From assembly GCA_964450865.1 (NCBI GenBank), contig CAYVHB010000016.1, positions 7,962 to 71,961 on the forward strand: a DNA stretch of 64,000 nucleotides, written 5' to 3'. The DNA comes from CAYVHB01 sp964450865 (GTDB lineage Bacteria; Bacillota; Clostridia; Saccharofermentanales; UBA5734). Of the stretch, positions 42,769 through 51,739 are shown piece after piece. A program made the position numbers and the translations under genes. Numbering within the stretch: position 1 is the first letter of the stretch; each line of letters opens with the position of its first letter. The notes beneath the pieces were generated by a model, which saw only the letters and a list, made by a program, of their open reading frames with translations, was not told the origin of the DNA and made no database searches.

Positions 42769-44708
42769 TCACTTCAGGCCATTATACAGCGCGGTCAGCA
42801 GCTGGCTGTTATAATCCTGGCTGAGCTCCCACATCATAGCCCCGCCCAGGTTTTGGGATTTGATGTATTGGGCCTTGGCCGCCAGTGACTGCGGATCTTC
42901 ATAACTGATAAAGGTTGAACCGTTGAATAACCATGGCACCTGGCAGACAGCATGGAAATACCGTGTGTAACCACTGGCCGAAAGATAACTCTTGACAATG
43001 GTCTGATAACTGAGGGCTGAGGCGCTGGAAAATTTCTGGTACAGACCTTTGTTAGCATTGACGACTGAGGTGTATTTATAGCCATAGAACGGGATACCGG
43101 CAACGATCTTAGCCGCCGGTACGCCGGCATTGAGCCAGACATTGATGCCGCTGCTGACACTCCATTTATACTGCGGTGAAGTCGCCGTATCATTGTACAA
43201 TGGCGAATTGAAATCGGTATAGGTGTCCCAACTGCCATGTATGTCATAGGTCATGACATTGGCAAAATCCAGATACTGATGCAATTGGCCCAGCTCGGTG
43301 TAGGTCGCGTACCAGGAACCGCATCCACCGGCAATGGTCAGGAGATAGTGGCGGCCATCCATGGCACCGCGGGCATCCAGCCGGGCTCGCAGTGTAGCCA
43401 GCAGCAAAGTAAAATTCTGCTTGTCTTCCGGCCGGGTTGTATTACTGGCCAGGCCTCCACTGACTGGATACTCCCAGTCCAGGTCGATACCGTCAAATCC
43501 ATATTGAACAATAAAATCGACGCAGCTGTCTGCAAAAGACCGGCGCGACGCGTCGGTCAGGGCGACATCGGAAAACTTGCCGGACCATGACCAGCCACCG
43601 ACCGAAATCAGCGTCTGCAAGCGCGGATTGGTTTGTTTCAGGGCCGCCAGTTTTGTAAAGTTTGATGGATCGATATCCGGATCACCCACTGCGATTTTCA
43701 AGTCATCGCCAATGTTGGCAAACGCATAATTGATATGGGTCAGCATAGCGGCATTCACTTTATCCGGGGTGAAGCCGGAATAGGCTGACCAGGACGTATA
43801 ATAACCGACCATTTTGGATGCCGCTGGCGTCGGTGTCGGCGTTGGCGTCGGTGCCGGCGTTGGCGTCGGCGTCGGTGTTGGTTCCGGCGCTGGCGTCGGT
43901 GTCGGCGTTGGNNNNNNNNNNNNNNNNNNNNNNNNNNNNNNNNNNNNNNNNNNNNNNNNNNNNNNNNNNNNNNNNNNNNNNNNNNNNNNNNNNNNNNNNN
44001 NNNNNNNNNNNGCGTTGGCGTCGGCGTCGGTGTTGGTTCCGGCGCTGGCGTCGGTGTCGGCGTTGGTGTCGGTGCTGGCGTCGGCGTCGGTGTTGGTTCC
44101 GGCGTTGGCGTTGGCGTCGGCGTCGGTGCTGGTGTCGGCGTTGGCGTCGGTGTTGGTGTCGGTGTTGGTGCAGCCAGTGTTTTGACGACTAGCGTCGGAC
44201 TGGCTTTTGACACATTATTGGCCGCATCACGGGCTTTGATGTAAAAACTATAGCTCGTTGCAGTTGCCAGGCCGGTAACCGTACAGGTCGTGGCAGCTGT
44301 GTTCGCAATCTTGATATTATTGCGATAGACGTCATAGGACGTGACACCAACATTGTCGGTCGCCGCGGTCCAGCGCAAGGTCACGGATGTGGCTGTGATG
44401 GTTTCCGCCACCAGACTGACAGGCGCGGTCGGTGCGGTTTTATCACGGGCGGCCCAGACGGCAGTCTGCAATGGCAGGCCGAACAGGATCAGGGATATGA
44501 TCAGCAGAACCAGGCCGGCTTTCAGTGGACCCTTCTGCCAGATAGCAAGGGCCGGCATCCACGCGGGCCTGACGGGCCAGGCCCGTGAATACTTCCCAGC
44601 CTCATTTCTAATATTCTTACATTTCGCGAATCGATCCCTTATCTGTCCGCATGCTGGCAATCTGTTTGCGAAAGCTTGTTTCTGATCACCTGCTTGTTTC
44701 TTCAACAT
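42769..44708 (-). CDS. Secreted GH18 glycosidase (chitinase-like) with FnIII domain and Pro-Thr linker; interrupted by an assembly gap
   Basis: Two frames belong to one gene split by 100 N. The N-terminal part (44708 down to the gap) has a signal/anchor helix (about residues 65-90), one fibronectin type III domain and a long Pro-Thr linker. Beyond the gap the linker continues and leads into a 345-residue GH18 barrel: SVGGWS, the catalytic DGIDLDWEYP with its Glu acid, MTYDIHG and a final MMWELSQD. It should cleave GlcNAc-type glycans such as chitin, PNAG or peptidoglycan. GAGGAGG lies 7 bases before the ATG. The apparent frameshift across the gap is an artefact of unknown gap length. It follows the exopolysaccharide-like genes. 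Confidence 0.88.
43912..44011. other. Assembly gap (100 N) in the Pro-Thr repeat
   Basis: Exactly 100 N is the conventional length for an unsized gap. It lies inside the TCGGTGTTGGCG-like hexamer repeat coding the linker (about 43814-44185), so repeat length is unknown. Confidence 0.97.
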
Positions 44709-45055
44709 CAGTCAACCTCCTCAGGCCAATATCGGCAACTGGCTGCAAACAAATCATAAAACGCTGCTTTTGCGGCCAACACGGAACCTCTCTCACATGA
44801 ATCATGAATTTCATCGAAAAATGATGCTGAAAGCATACATATCCCACATAATAGAATACCACCAGCCCGATGACCGAGACATCTGACTGATGGTCTTCAT
44901 TCTTATAAAAAATGATCAATCGCAACCGGGACAGGCTTGTGTTTAAGCAACTGCTGCATGGCCCGGATAAAACGGCTGATGACAGATGGCGCATCCGCAA
45001 CTGCCGACCCATGTCCGATGGGCTCTGATTAAGATTATACTATCATGTCAAGGAT
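44709..45055 (-). other. 347-base leader between the glycosidase-like gene and the GH18 gene
   Basis: AT-richer than its surroundings. It has a TATAAT (45034-45039) overlapped by a TTGACA only 6 bases away, which is not a workable pair, and a short CCCAT/ATGGG hairpin just downstream. A long untranslated leader for the GH18 gene is likely. I looked for a c-di-GMP riboswitch pattern and did not see one. The small frame 44686-45012 is not convincing. Confidence 0.4.
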
Positions 45056-48000
45056 TCAATTTCCATATATATCCGCCAGCCGGGCAAAATAATCCCGGAT
45101 GATCGGGTAACTTTTTTTCAGCCTGGCCTGATACTGCGCTGTTTGCCAGTCCGGCCACTGGTATGTCCTGGTGGCCGGCAGCCAGTCGAGCTGCTGGCGG
45201 GTCCGCTGATCAACAATGAGTGCATTCAGTACAATTCCATCACTGCGGGTCGTGCGCAGCGCGTCGCGTAACGGCGACAGCTCGACGGCCGGATCATTGA
45301 GTACCCGCGATTCAGATGGATCGCTGAAATTAAGCAAGCCCCAGGGCAGGCGGACCAGGATCTGATCGCCCTGGATAAACCAGTTACAGTTGGATGCATC
45401 GCCGTTGATGTTATATTCGCCAGCTGTACCTTCACCGGTTGCCGCGGCTTCACGGTCCTGGCCAGGCAGGGTATTTTTCAAGGTCATGAAATAACCGTAA
45501 CGAAGCACACTGTTATTATGATACTGGGCCGGGATGACCTGGCCACTGCGGGTGACGCGTTCGCGGGTGGTAAGCACGGATATGGCGTTAAAAATGCCAT
45601 CCTGCGTGGCGCGGGTCGAGGCATAGTGACCCGTTGCAGCGTTATAATCCGGTGTAGCCAGCAAGCTGGCCCCGTCGCGGCCACCCAGGTCGAGCAGGAA
45701 TTCCAGACCAGAGCCTGCAGTCGCCGCCAGATCAGGAGCCAGGCGGAATTCACCTTTGGTGCGTTCATACGTATCCAGGCCGATGTAGATCCGTTCTTTT
45801 TCCAGAGCCACAGCACCGTCAAGCGTCAGCCGCAAGTAAAGATACGAGGTATCATGGGCCAGCTCAATGCGCGAGATTCGGCCGTCGCCGCTGCCAACTT
45901 CCGTAAATTGACCCGGGCCGACTGATTCCATGGCCAGCAGCCCATAGTTTTGCTCCGGATCCAGGCTATTGTGCCAGAGCACGTGGCGTTCATAAGGGAT
46001 CATATACCCTTCCGTAATCCAGGTTTTCTTGGCCCATTCATCCATCCACTCAAAAATGATCCCGCCGGCATAGCCTTCACGCCGGATTGCCTGCATCAGC
46101 CGGACGATCCCCTCTCCCTGGGCTTCTTCGCTCAGGCCACCGTGATGATAGCCATCCGGACTGGGATGGGCGTTGCCCTGCCCGGTCGCCAGGCCAAATT
46201 CCGCAACCACGGCCGGATACTGGCTGTGCTGGCGGATGAATTCGGCCAGGTAGCCGCCATAGCGCAGGCGGCCCTGATCGTCACGATAGGTGTCATAGGC
46301 AGGTTCATTATTCATGAAATCAGGATAGTTGGGATAGATATGATAGGCACCAAAGAAACCGGCTGCCAGGGCCGGCTGGCGGGCGATGTGATTGATGTCG
46401 ATCGTGGCGCTGTCGTTATACTCCTTGCTTTTGTCGTTATTCTTATTCCATTCGGTGTCATGGGTCAAGGGATCAAGGGTCGGCCAGCTGACAATGGCAG
46501 TCGGATGCTGGCTTTTATAGCAGTCCGTTTCGTAGGCAATAGCATAATCGCAGCATTGCGCCAGCCAGGCTTCCGTCGCACTGGCACCGGATATGGTAGA
46601 GAGATACTGACCTTTAAAGGCATAGCCGGGATTGGCCTCGTTGGTCGCGACGACTTCCTGGGGCTCCAGTTCGCGACCGACCAGATAACCCAGGACATAG
46701 GAAGAAACATCACTGGTATAGATGCCGTAGGCCCGGCCCAGACGGTTTTTGATCCGGGTCTGGCCATGGACTGCATCAATGACGTAGCGGATTTCTTGCT
46801 GGTAAGCCGCCAGATAATCGGCAGCCAGATAATTGCCCCCGGCTGGATTTTCCTCGGGCCAGATCTCCTGCAGCAACCGGAGCGGATTATCGGCATGGCC
46901 CTGGTTATAAATGGCAAGGGCCTGGTAAAAGGCCGGCGGCAGCAAGGTGTAAACGCGCAGGCAGTTTGCGTTCATTTCACCCATCTGGGTAAACCACTGC
47001 AGGTATACCGCCTCATCTTGCGGGAATTCGGTAAACCAGTAACCGGGCCGGGCTGCGCCGAGATTGACACCGCGAATGAAGAAGTCCTGCCATTGGCCGT
47101 CTCTCTGGATCTGGAAACCTTGTTGCCAGGTGCGGGCATGCAAGGTAACAGCAGCGGTGGCCGTATTGGGAATCGGCGTCGGGGTGGGCCGGCCGATCTG
47201 GCCAGACTGCGCCGGTAAACGGGTGCGGGCGGTTGTCGCCACATCAGCCAGGATCTTCTGCATCACAGGAACATAGCCGTTCCAGTAAAAGTAATCATCA
47301 CTATTGGGATTAAGTCCGGACAGCTGGCGTTGCAGCCAGGCCAGGCCGGCAAACTCATAAGTCCGGCTGACATTTTGCAGATCGGCAAAGTCACCCGCAA
47401 AATAATAGGCCGTGTATTGTGTATTGCGATTGCGGATCATCGCCGGGAACTGCACCGGCAGGCCCAGGGCGGCCAGCCTGGCCTGGCCGGCTGCTGTCAG
47501 ATCAAGTTTGTATGAGGCCAGGACTTCGGTGCCGGGATCGGGTGTGATGAATTCGAACCAGTAATGGTAGTCAACTGAAGCGGAAACGGAGAATTCCTCC
47601 TGATAGGAAGCCGCAAATTCAACCTGCAAGCCGCGCGATCCGACATCGATACCATTTTCCAGGATAGCAATCTGATCATTATCTGAGACCAGTACATAAC
47701 CCGCTCCGGTATAGGACCAGGGCTGACCCGATTGCAGCTCGAAATTCTTGATAATAAAGTCCGGCACCTCAACGTTGCGGGCCAGTTCGCGAAAATACCG
47801 GCCCTTCCAGCCGTTCCAGTCCGTGCGCAAGATCTGGCCGAGTTCAGCGCGATTGCGGGCGTTGGTTGGTGAGGCTACAATATTGAATTCACCGATGATG
47901 GTGTTCCCCTGGCCGGTGTTCTGGCGGATGGCCTCAACCTCCTGGCTTTCCAGGCCTCCGTAGATGATAGGCGATTGCACCCCGCGGACATTGGGCTGGA

Positions 48001-48397
48001 AATAATCGTCCCGATAGACGCCGTAAGTATCTGCCAGGTAAATCAGGTCCGGATACGTTTCATCGGCGGGGATCGGCCGGATATCATAGACCTGTTTGCT
48101 GACCGGGAAAAAGCCAAAATAATCGGTGCTGAAAGCAAAGGGCTCGCGAGTTTGGATGTTGGTATATTTATTGTGATTCAAGACCCACATCAGGCCCTTA
48201 TGTTCACGATAGTCCGGTACCGGGACGGTCTTGTCAACGATCCAGACCTGCAGTGGCTGCTCTGGCTGGCTGCGCCATAACAGAACCGGCCCGACCAGGA
48301 CAGCGAGTAAAGCAAGCGATAAAAGCAAGGTTGCCAATATCAGAATGAGCATGACCAGCACAAAGCGTTTCCGTTTCACCTGAACCGTGTTGACCAT
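45056..48397 (-). CDS. Membrane-anchored glycoside-hydrolase-like protein (GH2/GH5-type TIM barrel)
   Basis: A 1113-residue protein. An N-terminal transmembrane helix (about residues 12-40) is followed by an N-terminal extracellular region (to about 400), a TPTPIP linker, and a TIM-barrel-like domain (about 420-830) opening FFIRGVNLGAARPGYW. Candidate acid residues lie in VVAEFGLATG and IIFEWMDEW. The last 280 residues are beta-rich and may bind carbohydrate. The ATG at 48397 has AGGAG 9 bases upstream; other starts lie at 48406 and 48421. It follows the GT2 synthase, so trimming or export of the polymer is the likely job; the exact GH family is not assigned. Confidence 0.7.
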   Translation of the reverse strand: MVNTVQVKRKRFVLVMLILILATLLLSLALLAVLVGPVLLWRSQPEQPLQVWIVDKTVPVPDYREHKGLMWVLNHNKYTNIQTREPFAFSTDYFGFFPVSKQVYDIRPIPADETYPDLIYLADTYGVYRDDYFQPNVRGVQSPIIYGGLESQEVEAIRQNTGQGNTIIGEFNIVASPTNARNRAELGQILRTDWNGWKGRYFRELARNVEVPDFIIKNFELQSGQPWSYTGAGYVLVSDNDQIAILENGIDVGSRGLQVEFAASYQEEFSVSASVDYHYWFEFITPDPGTEVLASYKLDLTAAGQARLAALGLPVQFPAMIRNRNTQYTAYYFAGDFADLQNVSRTYEFAGLAWLQRQLSGLNPNSDDYFYWNGYVPVMQKILADVATTARTRLPAQSGQIGRPTPTPIPNTATAAVTLHARTWQQGFQIQRDGQWQDFFIRGVNLGAARPGYWFTEFPQDEAVYLQWFTQMGEMNANCLRVYTLLPPAFYQALAIYNQGHADNPLRLLQEIWPEENPAGGNYLAADYLAAYQQEIRYVIDAVHGQTRIKNRLGRAYGIYTSDVSSYVLGYLVGRELEPQEVVATNEANPGYAFKGQYLSTISGASATEAWLAQCCDYAIAYETDCYKSQHPTAIVSWPTLDPLTHDTEWNKNNDKSKEYNDSATIDINHIARQPALAAGFFGAYHIYPNYPDFMNNEPAYDTYRDDQGRLRYGGYLAEFIRQHSQYPAVVAEFGLATGQGNAHPSPDGYHHGGLSEEAQGEGIVRLMQAIRREGYAGGIIFEWMDEWAKKTWITEGYMIPYERHVLWHNSLDPEQNYGLLAMESVGPGQFTEVGSGDGRISRIELAHDTSYLYLRLTLDGAVALEKERIYIGLDTYERTKGEFRLAPDLAATAGSGLEFLLDLGGRDGASLLATPDYNAATGHYASTRATQDGIFNAISVLTTRERVTRSGQVIPAQYHNNSVLRYGYFMTLKNTLPGQDREAAATGEGTAGEYNINGDASNCNWFIQGDQILVRLPWGLLNFSDPSESRVLNDPAVELSPLRDALRTTRSDGIVLNALIVDQRTRQQLDWLPATRTYQWPDWQTAQYQARLKKSYPIIRDYFARLADIYGN

Positions 48398-48496
48398 CTG
48401 TGTCATCTCCTGTCTGTTCAATAGGGCCGCTGCCAGACCCCTGCGGCTACCTGGTTGCTCAGGTCCGGCACCTCATGCGCGACGAAACCGGCACCC

Positions 48497-48556
48497 GGTC
48501 AGGAATTTCCGCTTCCGGTACCAGGTACCGGGTCAGGAATTTCCGCTTCCGGTACC
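48497..48556. repeat. 26-bp exact duplication spanning the GT2 stop
   Basis: Identical 26-base copies at 48497-48522 and 48531-48556 lie 34 bases apart. The right copy contains the last codons and stop (48533-48535) of the synthase gene. Confidence 0.9.
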
Positions 48557-51500
48557 TGGTACCTGGCGGCGGCTGAAGCCCTGGCGCCTGATGTTGCCCC
48601 AGCCTTCGTTGCGGGTGATGATCCGCAGGCTGCCGAACAGGCGCCAGAAGCTCATGAGCTGGCGCGGCCCGAAGTTCTCCAGTAGTGCAAACCAGATGAG
48701 CTGCCAGGTGTCCCTGGTCTGAAAATAGGGACTTTCCCGCTCTCCGATCATCAGGGAAAACAGCGAGATCAGCGTGCCCATGGCGACAGTTGCCAGGAAC
48801 AGCAGCAAGGCCACTTCCCCATTCAGCAAACCCAGAATCGCAGCCAGCACGACCATCAGATAACCCTGGACCTCGATAAAAGGGCCGATCAGCTCAAACA
48901 GCAGGAAATATGGCATGGCGACCAGGCCGGTCCGGCCATAGGCCGGATTCAGCAGCATCTTGCGATGAAAAATCAGGATATCGGCCAGGCCACGCTGCCA
49001 GCGATAGCGCTGCCGGCTCAGGCTATTCAGATCCTCCGGCACCTCAGTCCAGCAATTGGCATTAAAAGCATACGCAATCTTGAAATGCAGTTTCTGCTCA
49101 CGCATCAGGCGGGTGATCCGTACAACCAGTTCCATATCTTCGCCGACCGTGTCCTTCTCATAGGGACCGCTGCTGGTCAGGTAGCCACCAACGGCAATGA
49201 CGCGTTCGCGCCGAAACAAGCCAAAGGCCCCGGAAATAATCAGCATGGAATTGATCAGGGACCAGCCAAGCCGGCCGGACATGAAAGCCCGGATGTATTC
49301 GATGGTCTGCAGCCGGGCCAGCCAGTTGCGCGGGATCCGCACGACGCGGATCTGCCCCTTGTCAATTTCGCAGCCATTGGCAGGAAAGACATTGCCACCG
49401 AGAGCCGGCATCTCCACGCCGGCATCCAGTTCGAGCGAAGCCAGCTTCAGCAAGGCATCACTTTCCAGCAGTGAATCAGCATCAATACCACAGAAAAACT
49501 CCTTGCTGGCCAGGTTGATGCCGACGTTCAGGGCATCTGCCTTGCCGCCGTTTATCTTATCAACAACGGTCAGGCGCGGCAGCGATTCGTTGCGGTAAAC
49601 GCCGCGAACGGGTTGCGTCTTGAGGCGGCCGGCCGGCACATGGTCGATACGGGTCAGCTGAAAGGCCTCAATCAGGACTTCGAGGGTCCGGTCCCTGGAT
49701 CCGTCGTTGATAATGACCAGTTCATAGTCCGGATACTGCAGATTCAGCAACGAGCGTGCACTCTCAATGATGTTTTTCTCTTCATTAAAGGCCGGGGCCA
49801 GAATCGAGATCGACGGCAGCATCCGGTGCTTGAAGAGAAACGGCCGGCTCTTCAGCTTCCAGAGCCGGGACTGACGGCGCAGGTTATACAATGAAAGGAA
49901 CAGCAGCGTCATGTAAATCAGGTTGACGGCCAGTGAATAGAAAATCAGATAGTAGTTAAAGTCTACAACATACAGCTTCAGCTGGGTCAGCCACGGCAGC
50001 AGGCCAATGACGTTGAAATGCCGGGCCACGTAAATGACCGGAAAGAGCAGAATCACAGAAACCGTAATCAGCCAGACACCACGAATCAGGTTACGATCCC
50101 GGGTAGCCGGACGCATCCGGGCCGGCGGCGGAGCGGGCGCCAGCTGGAGCCGGGCCAGCAAACGCGGCTGCAGATAACTTTGCAGGTCGGCAACCGCCTC
50201 GGGCTGATCCGGGATGATGGCAGCCAGAATACTGACCAGACGGTCCTCCAGCTGTGGATTGCGATTTTTGTTCAGGAAATCGATAACTCCGCTAGTCTTG
50301 CCAGTCAGCAGCACATGGCGGATGATCTCGGCAACTTCCAGATTATCGGTGCCATGGACCAGCTTCATCATGTAGAACTCGATCTTGCGGGACAAGATCT
50401 CCGCCAGCAGTTTGCGGATCGCCAGTTTTCTTTCACGGAAAAAAGCCGCTTCCACCAGGCTCAGCAGCCGGGGGGTCCGGCTCGTCACCTGGCTGATCAC
50501 ATCGACCGCTGTACGGGCCACGCTTTCATCAGCCAGAAGGCTGAGAAGCCGTTCCATGTTTTCGCGGGTGTTAAAGCGAACCAGGGCCCGCACGGCGATA
50601 TTGCGGATCACCGGGTCCTCATCCTGCAGATAGCGTTCATTGGCTATTTCATCTGGATGCCACAGGGCGATTGTTTCGGCAGCGCGATAGATCAGGTTCT
50701 GGCGCTGCAGACTCCCTTCAATACTGACCGGCAGGCGTTTGAAGCGAAAGCAGCGGTCCAGCGGACGCACGGGCCCGTGGAATCGGCACTGCCGCAGATC
50801 ATCCGGCCGTAGCCCGCCAGCAGTCGGCGCGCCAGCGACCGCACCCTGGGCCGGGGCACTGCCAGCCGGCGAACCCGCGTCCGGGCTGCCTGCGTTCTGC
50901 AAAGCCGCATCAGCCAGCGAGCTGACGGCTGACGGTTCCACCGGGACAAGGGGAGCCACAATCTTGCGGCTCCAGATACAGTTGCCGCAGCAGCGTTTCT
51001 TCTGATCCATTTTTGCATACAGGGGGCGGTTCCGATTGACATTTCGATCCCGCAGCAGCTGATGCAGGTATTTTTTCAGTGGACTGCTGTAATGAACGGC
51101 TGCCAGGTCCAGCAACAGTTCCTTGATTTCAGCCTCCGGCCGGTCCAGCAATTGCGGCAGATAGGCCTGCATGGCAATGCCATAGTCGGTCAGGAGGGCA
51201 TTGACCCGGATGCGATACCAGCGATGGGCGTTAATCAGCGAGGCAATCAGGCTGGGAATGGAACGCGCGTCACCCAGATCAGCAATGGCGTTGGCGATAT
51301 ACAGCTTGACCGGAAATGATCTTTCGGTTACCAAAGCCCGCTCAAGGGTCAGGCGGGCGGCATCATTGCCGACAAAGCCCAGCTGGACCGCCGCTTCCAT
51401 CCGGCGCATGGAAAACACCGAACGCAGCCGGCGGGTATAACGTTTCTGCAATTCGGCTATGCGCACGCTGGCTTCAATTTCTTGCTTTTTATCAGCTTCC

Positions 51501-51739
51501 AGGACAATAACCTGCTTCATCTGACGGTATGATTCGGTCAAATCCCGCGGCTGACGGCGTGAACGGCCCGGATTGACCAGCCCGATGAGAATATTGATAA
51601 TCCCGGACTGCTGTTCGAGGATCCGGCCACGCCGGGACAGATTGCGTTCCCGATCCATCAGGATCTTGATGATCAGGACCAGGTCCAGATAAAGCAGGAC
51701 CAGGATTGCGGCCAGAAAGACCAGGATGTTAATGTTCAT
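48533..51739 (-). CDS. Processive family 2 glycosyltransferase with HEAT-repeat domain and Cys ribbon
   Basis: A 1068-residue membrane protein. An N-terminal helix (2-27) leads to a cytoplasmic HEAT-like region (110-520). This is interrupted by a ribbon with Cys250, 251, 254, 318 and 330, whose halves are separated by a Pro/Ala/Gly/Ser stretch (about 265-310). Two transmembrane segments (about 555-575 and 595-618) precede the GT2 domain: NDGS (D679), DAD (753-755), GED (866-868) and QRYRW (910-914), the full set for processive synthases such as BcsA or PgaC. C-terminal helices form the channel. No PilZ domain is seen. Its start overlaps the upstream regulator gene. The polymer is unknown. Confidence 0.85.
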   Translation of the reverse strand: MNINILVFLAAILVLLYLDLVLIIKILMDRERNLSRRGRILEQQSGIINILIGLVNPGRSRRQPRDLTESYRQMKQVIVLEADKKQEIEASVRIAELQKRYTRRLRSVFSMRRMEAAVQLGFVGNDAARLTLERALVTERSFPVKLYIANAIADLGDARSIPSLIASLINAHRWYRIRVNALLTDYGIAMQAYLPQLLDRPEAEIKELLLDLAAVHYSSPLKKYLHQLLRDRNVNRNRPLYAKMDQKKRCCGNCIWSRKIVAPLVPVEPSAVSSLADAALQNAGSPDAGSPAGSAPAQGAVAGAPTAGGLRPDDLRQCRFHGPVRPLDRCFRFKRLPVSIEGSLQRQNLIYRAAETIALWHPDEIANERYLQDEDPVIRNIAVRALVRFNTRENMERLLSLLADESVARTAVDVISQVTSRTPRLLSLVEAAFFRERKLAIRKLLAEILSRKIEFYMMKLVHGTDNLEVAEIIRHVLLTGKTSGVIDFLNKNRNPQLEDRLVSILAAIIPDQPEAVADLQSYLQPRLLARLQLAPAPPPARMRPATRDRNLIRGVWLITVSVILLFPVIYVARHFNVIGLLPWLTQLKLYVVDFNYYLIFYSLAVNLIYMTLLFLSLYNLRRQSRLWKLKSRPFLFKHRMLPSISILAPAFNEEKNIIESARSLLNLQYPDYELVIINDGSRDRTLEVLIEAFQLTRIDHVPAGRLKTQPVRGVYRNESLPRLTVVDKINGGKADALNVGINLASKEFFCGIDADSLLESDALLKLASLELDAGVEMPALGGNVFPANGCEIDKGQIRVVRIPRNWLARLQTIEYIRAFMSGRLGWSLINSMLIISGAFGLFRRERVIAVGGYLTSSGPYEKDTVGEDMELVVRITRLMREQKLHFKIAYAFNANCWTEVPEDLNSLSRQRYRWQRGLADILIFHRKMLLNPAYGRTGLVAMPYFLLFELIGPFIEVQGYLMVVLAAILGLLNGEVALLLFLATVAMGTLISLFSLMIGERESPYFQTRDTWQLIWFALLENFGPRQLMSFWRLFGSLRIITRNEGWGNIRRQGFSRRQVPGTGSGNS

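Noticed and set aside
43814..44192. Val/Gly/Ala-rich plus-strand frames
   Set aside because: They read the antisense of the Pro-Thr linker repeat and run through N bases.
44686..45012. 108-codon minus-strand frame in the GH18 leader
   Set aside because: It has no ribosome site and overlaps the GH18 start; composition looks non-coding.
44709..45055. c-di-GMP riboswitch in the GH18 leader
   Set aside because: I compared it by eye with the GEMM-I core and found no matching conserved segments.
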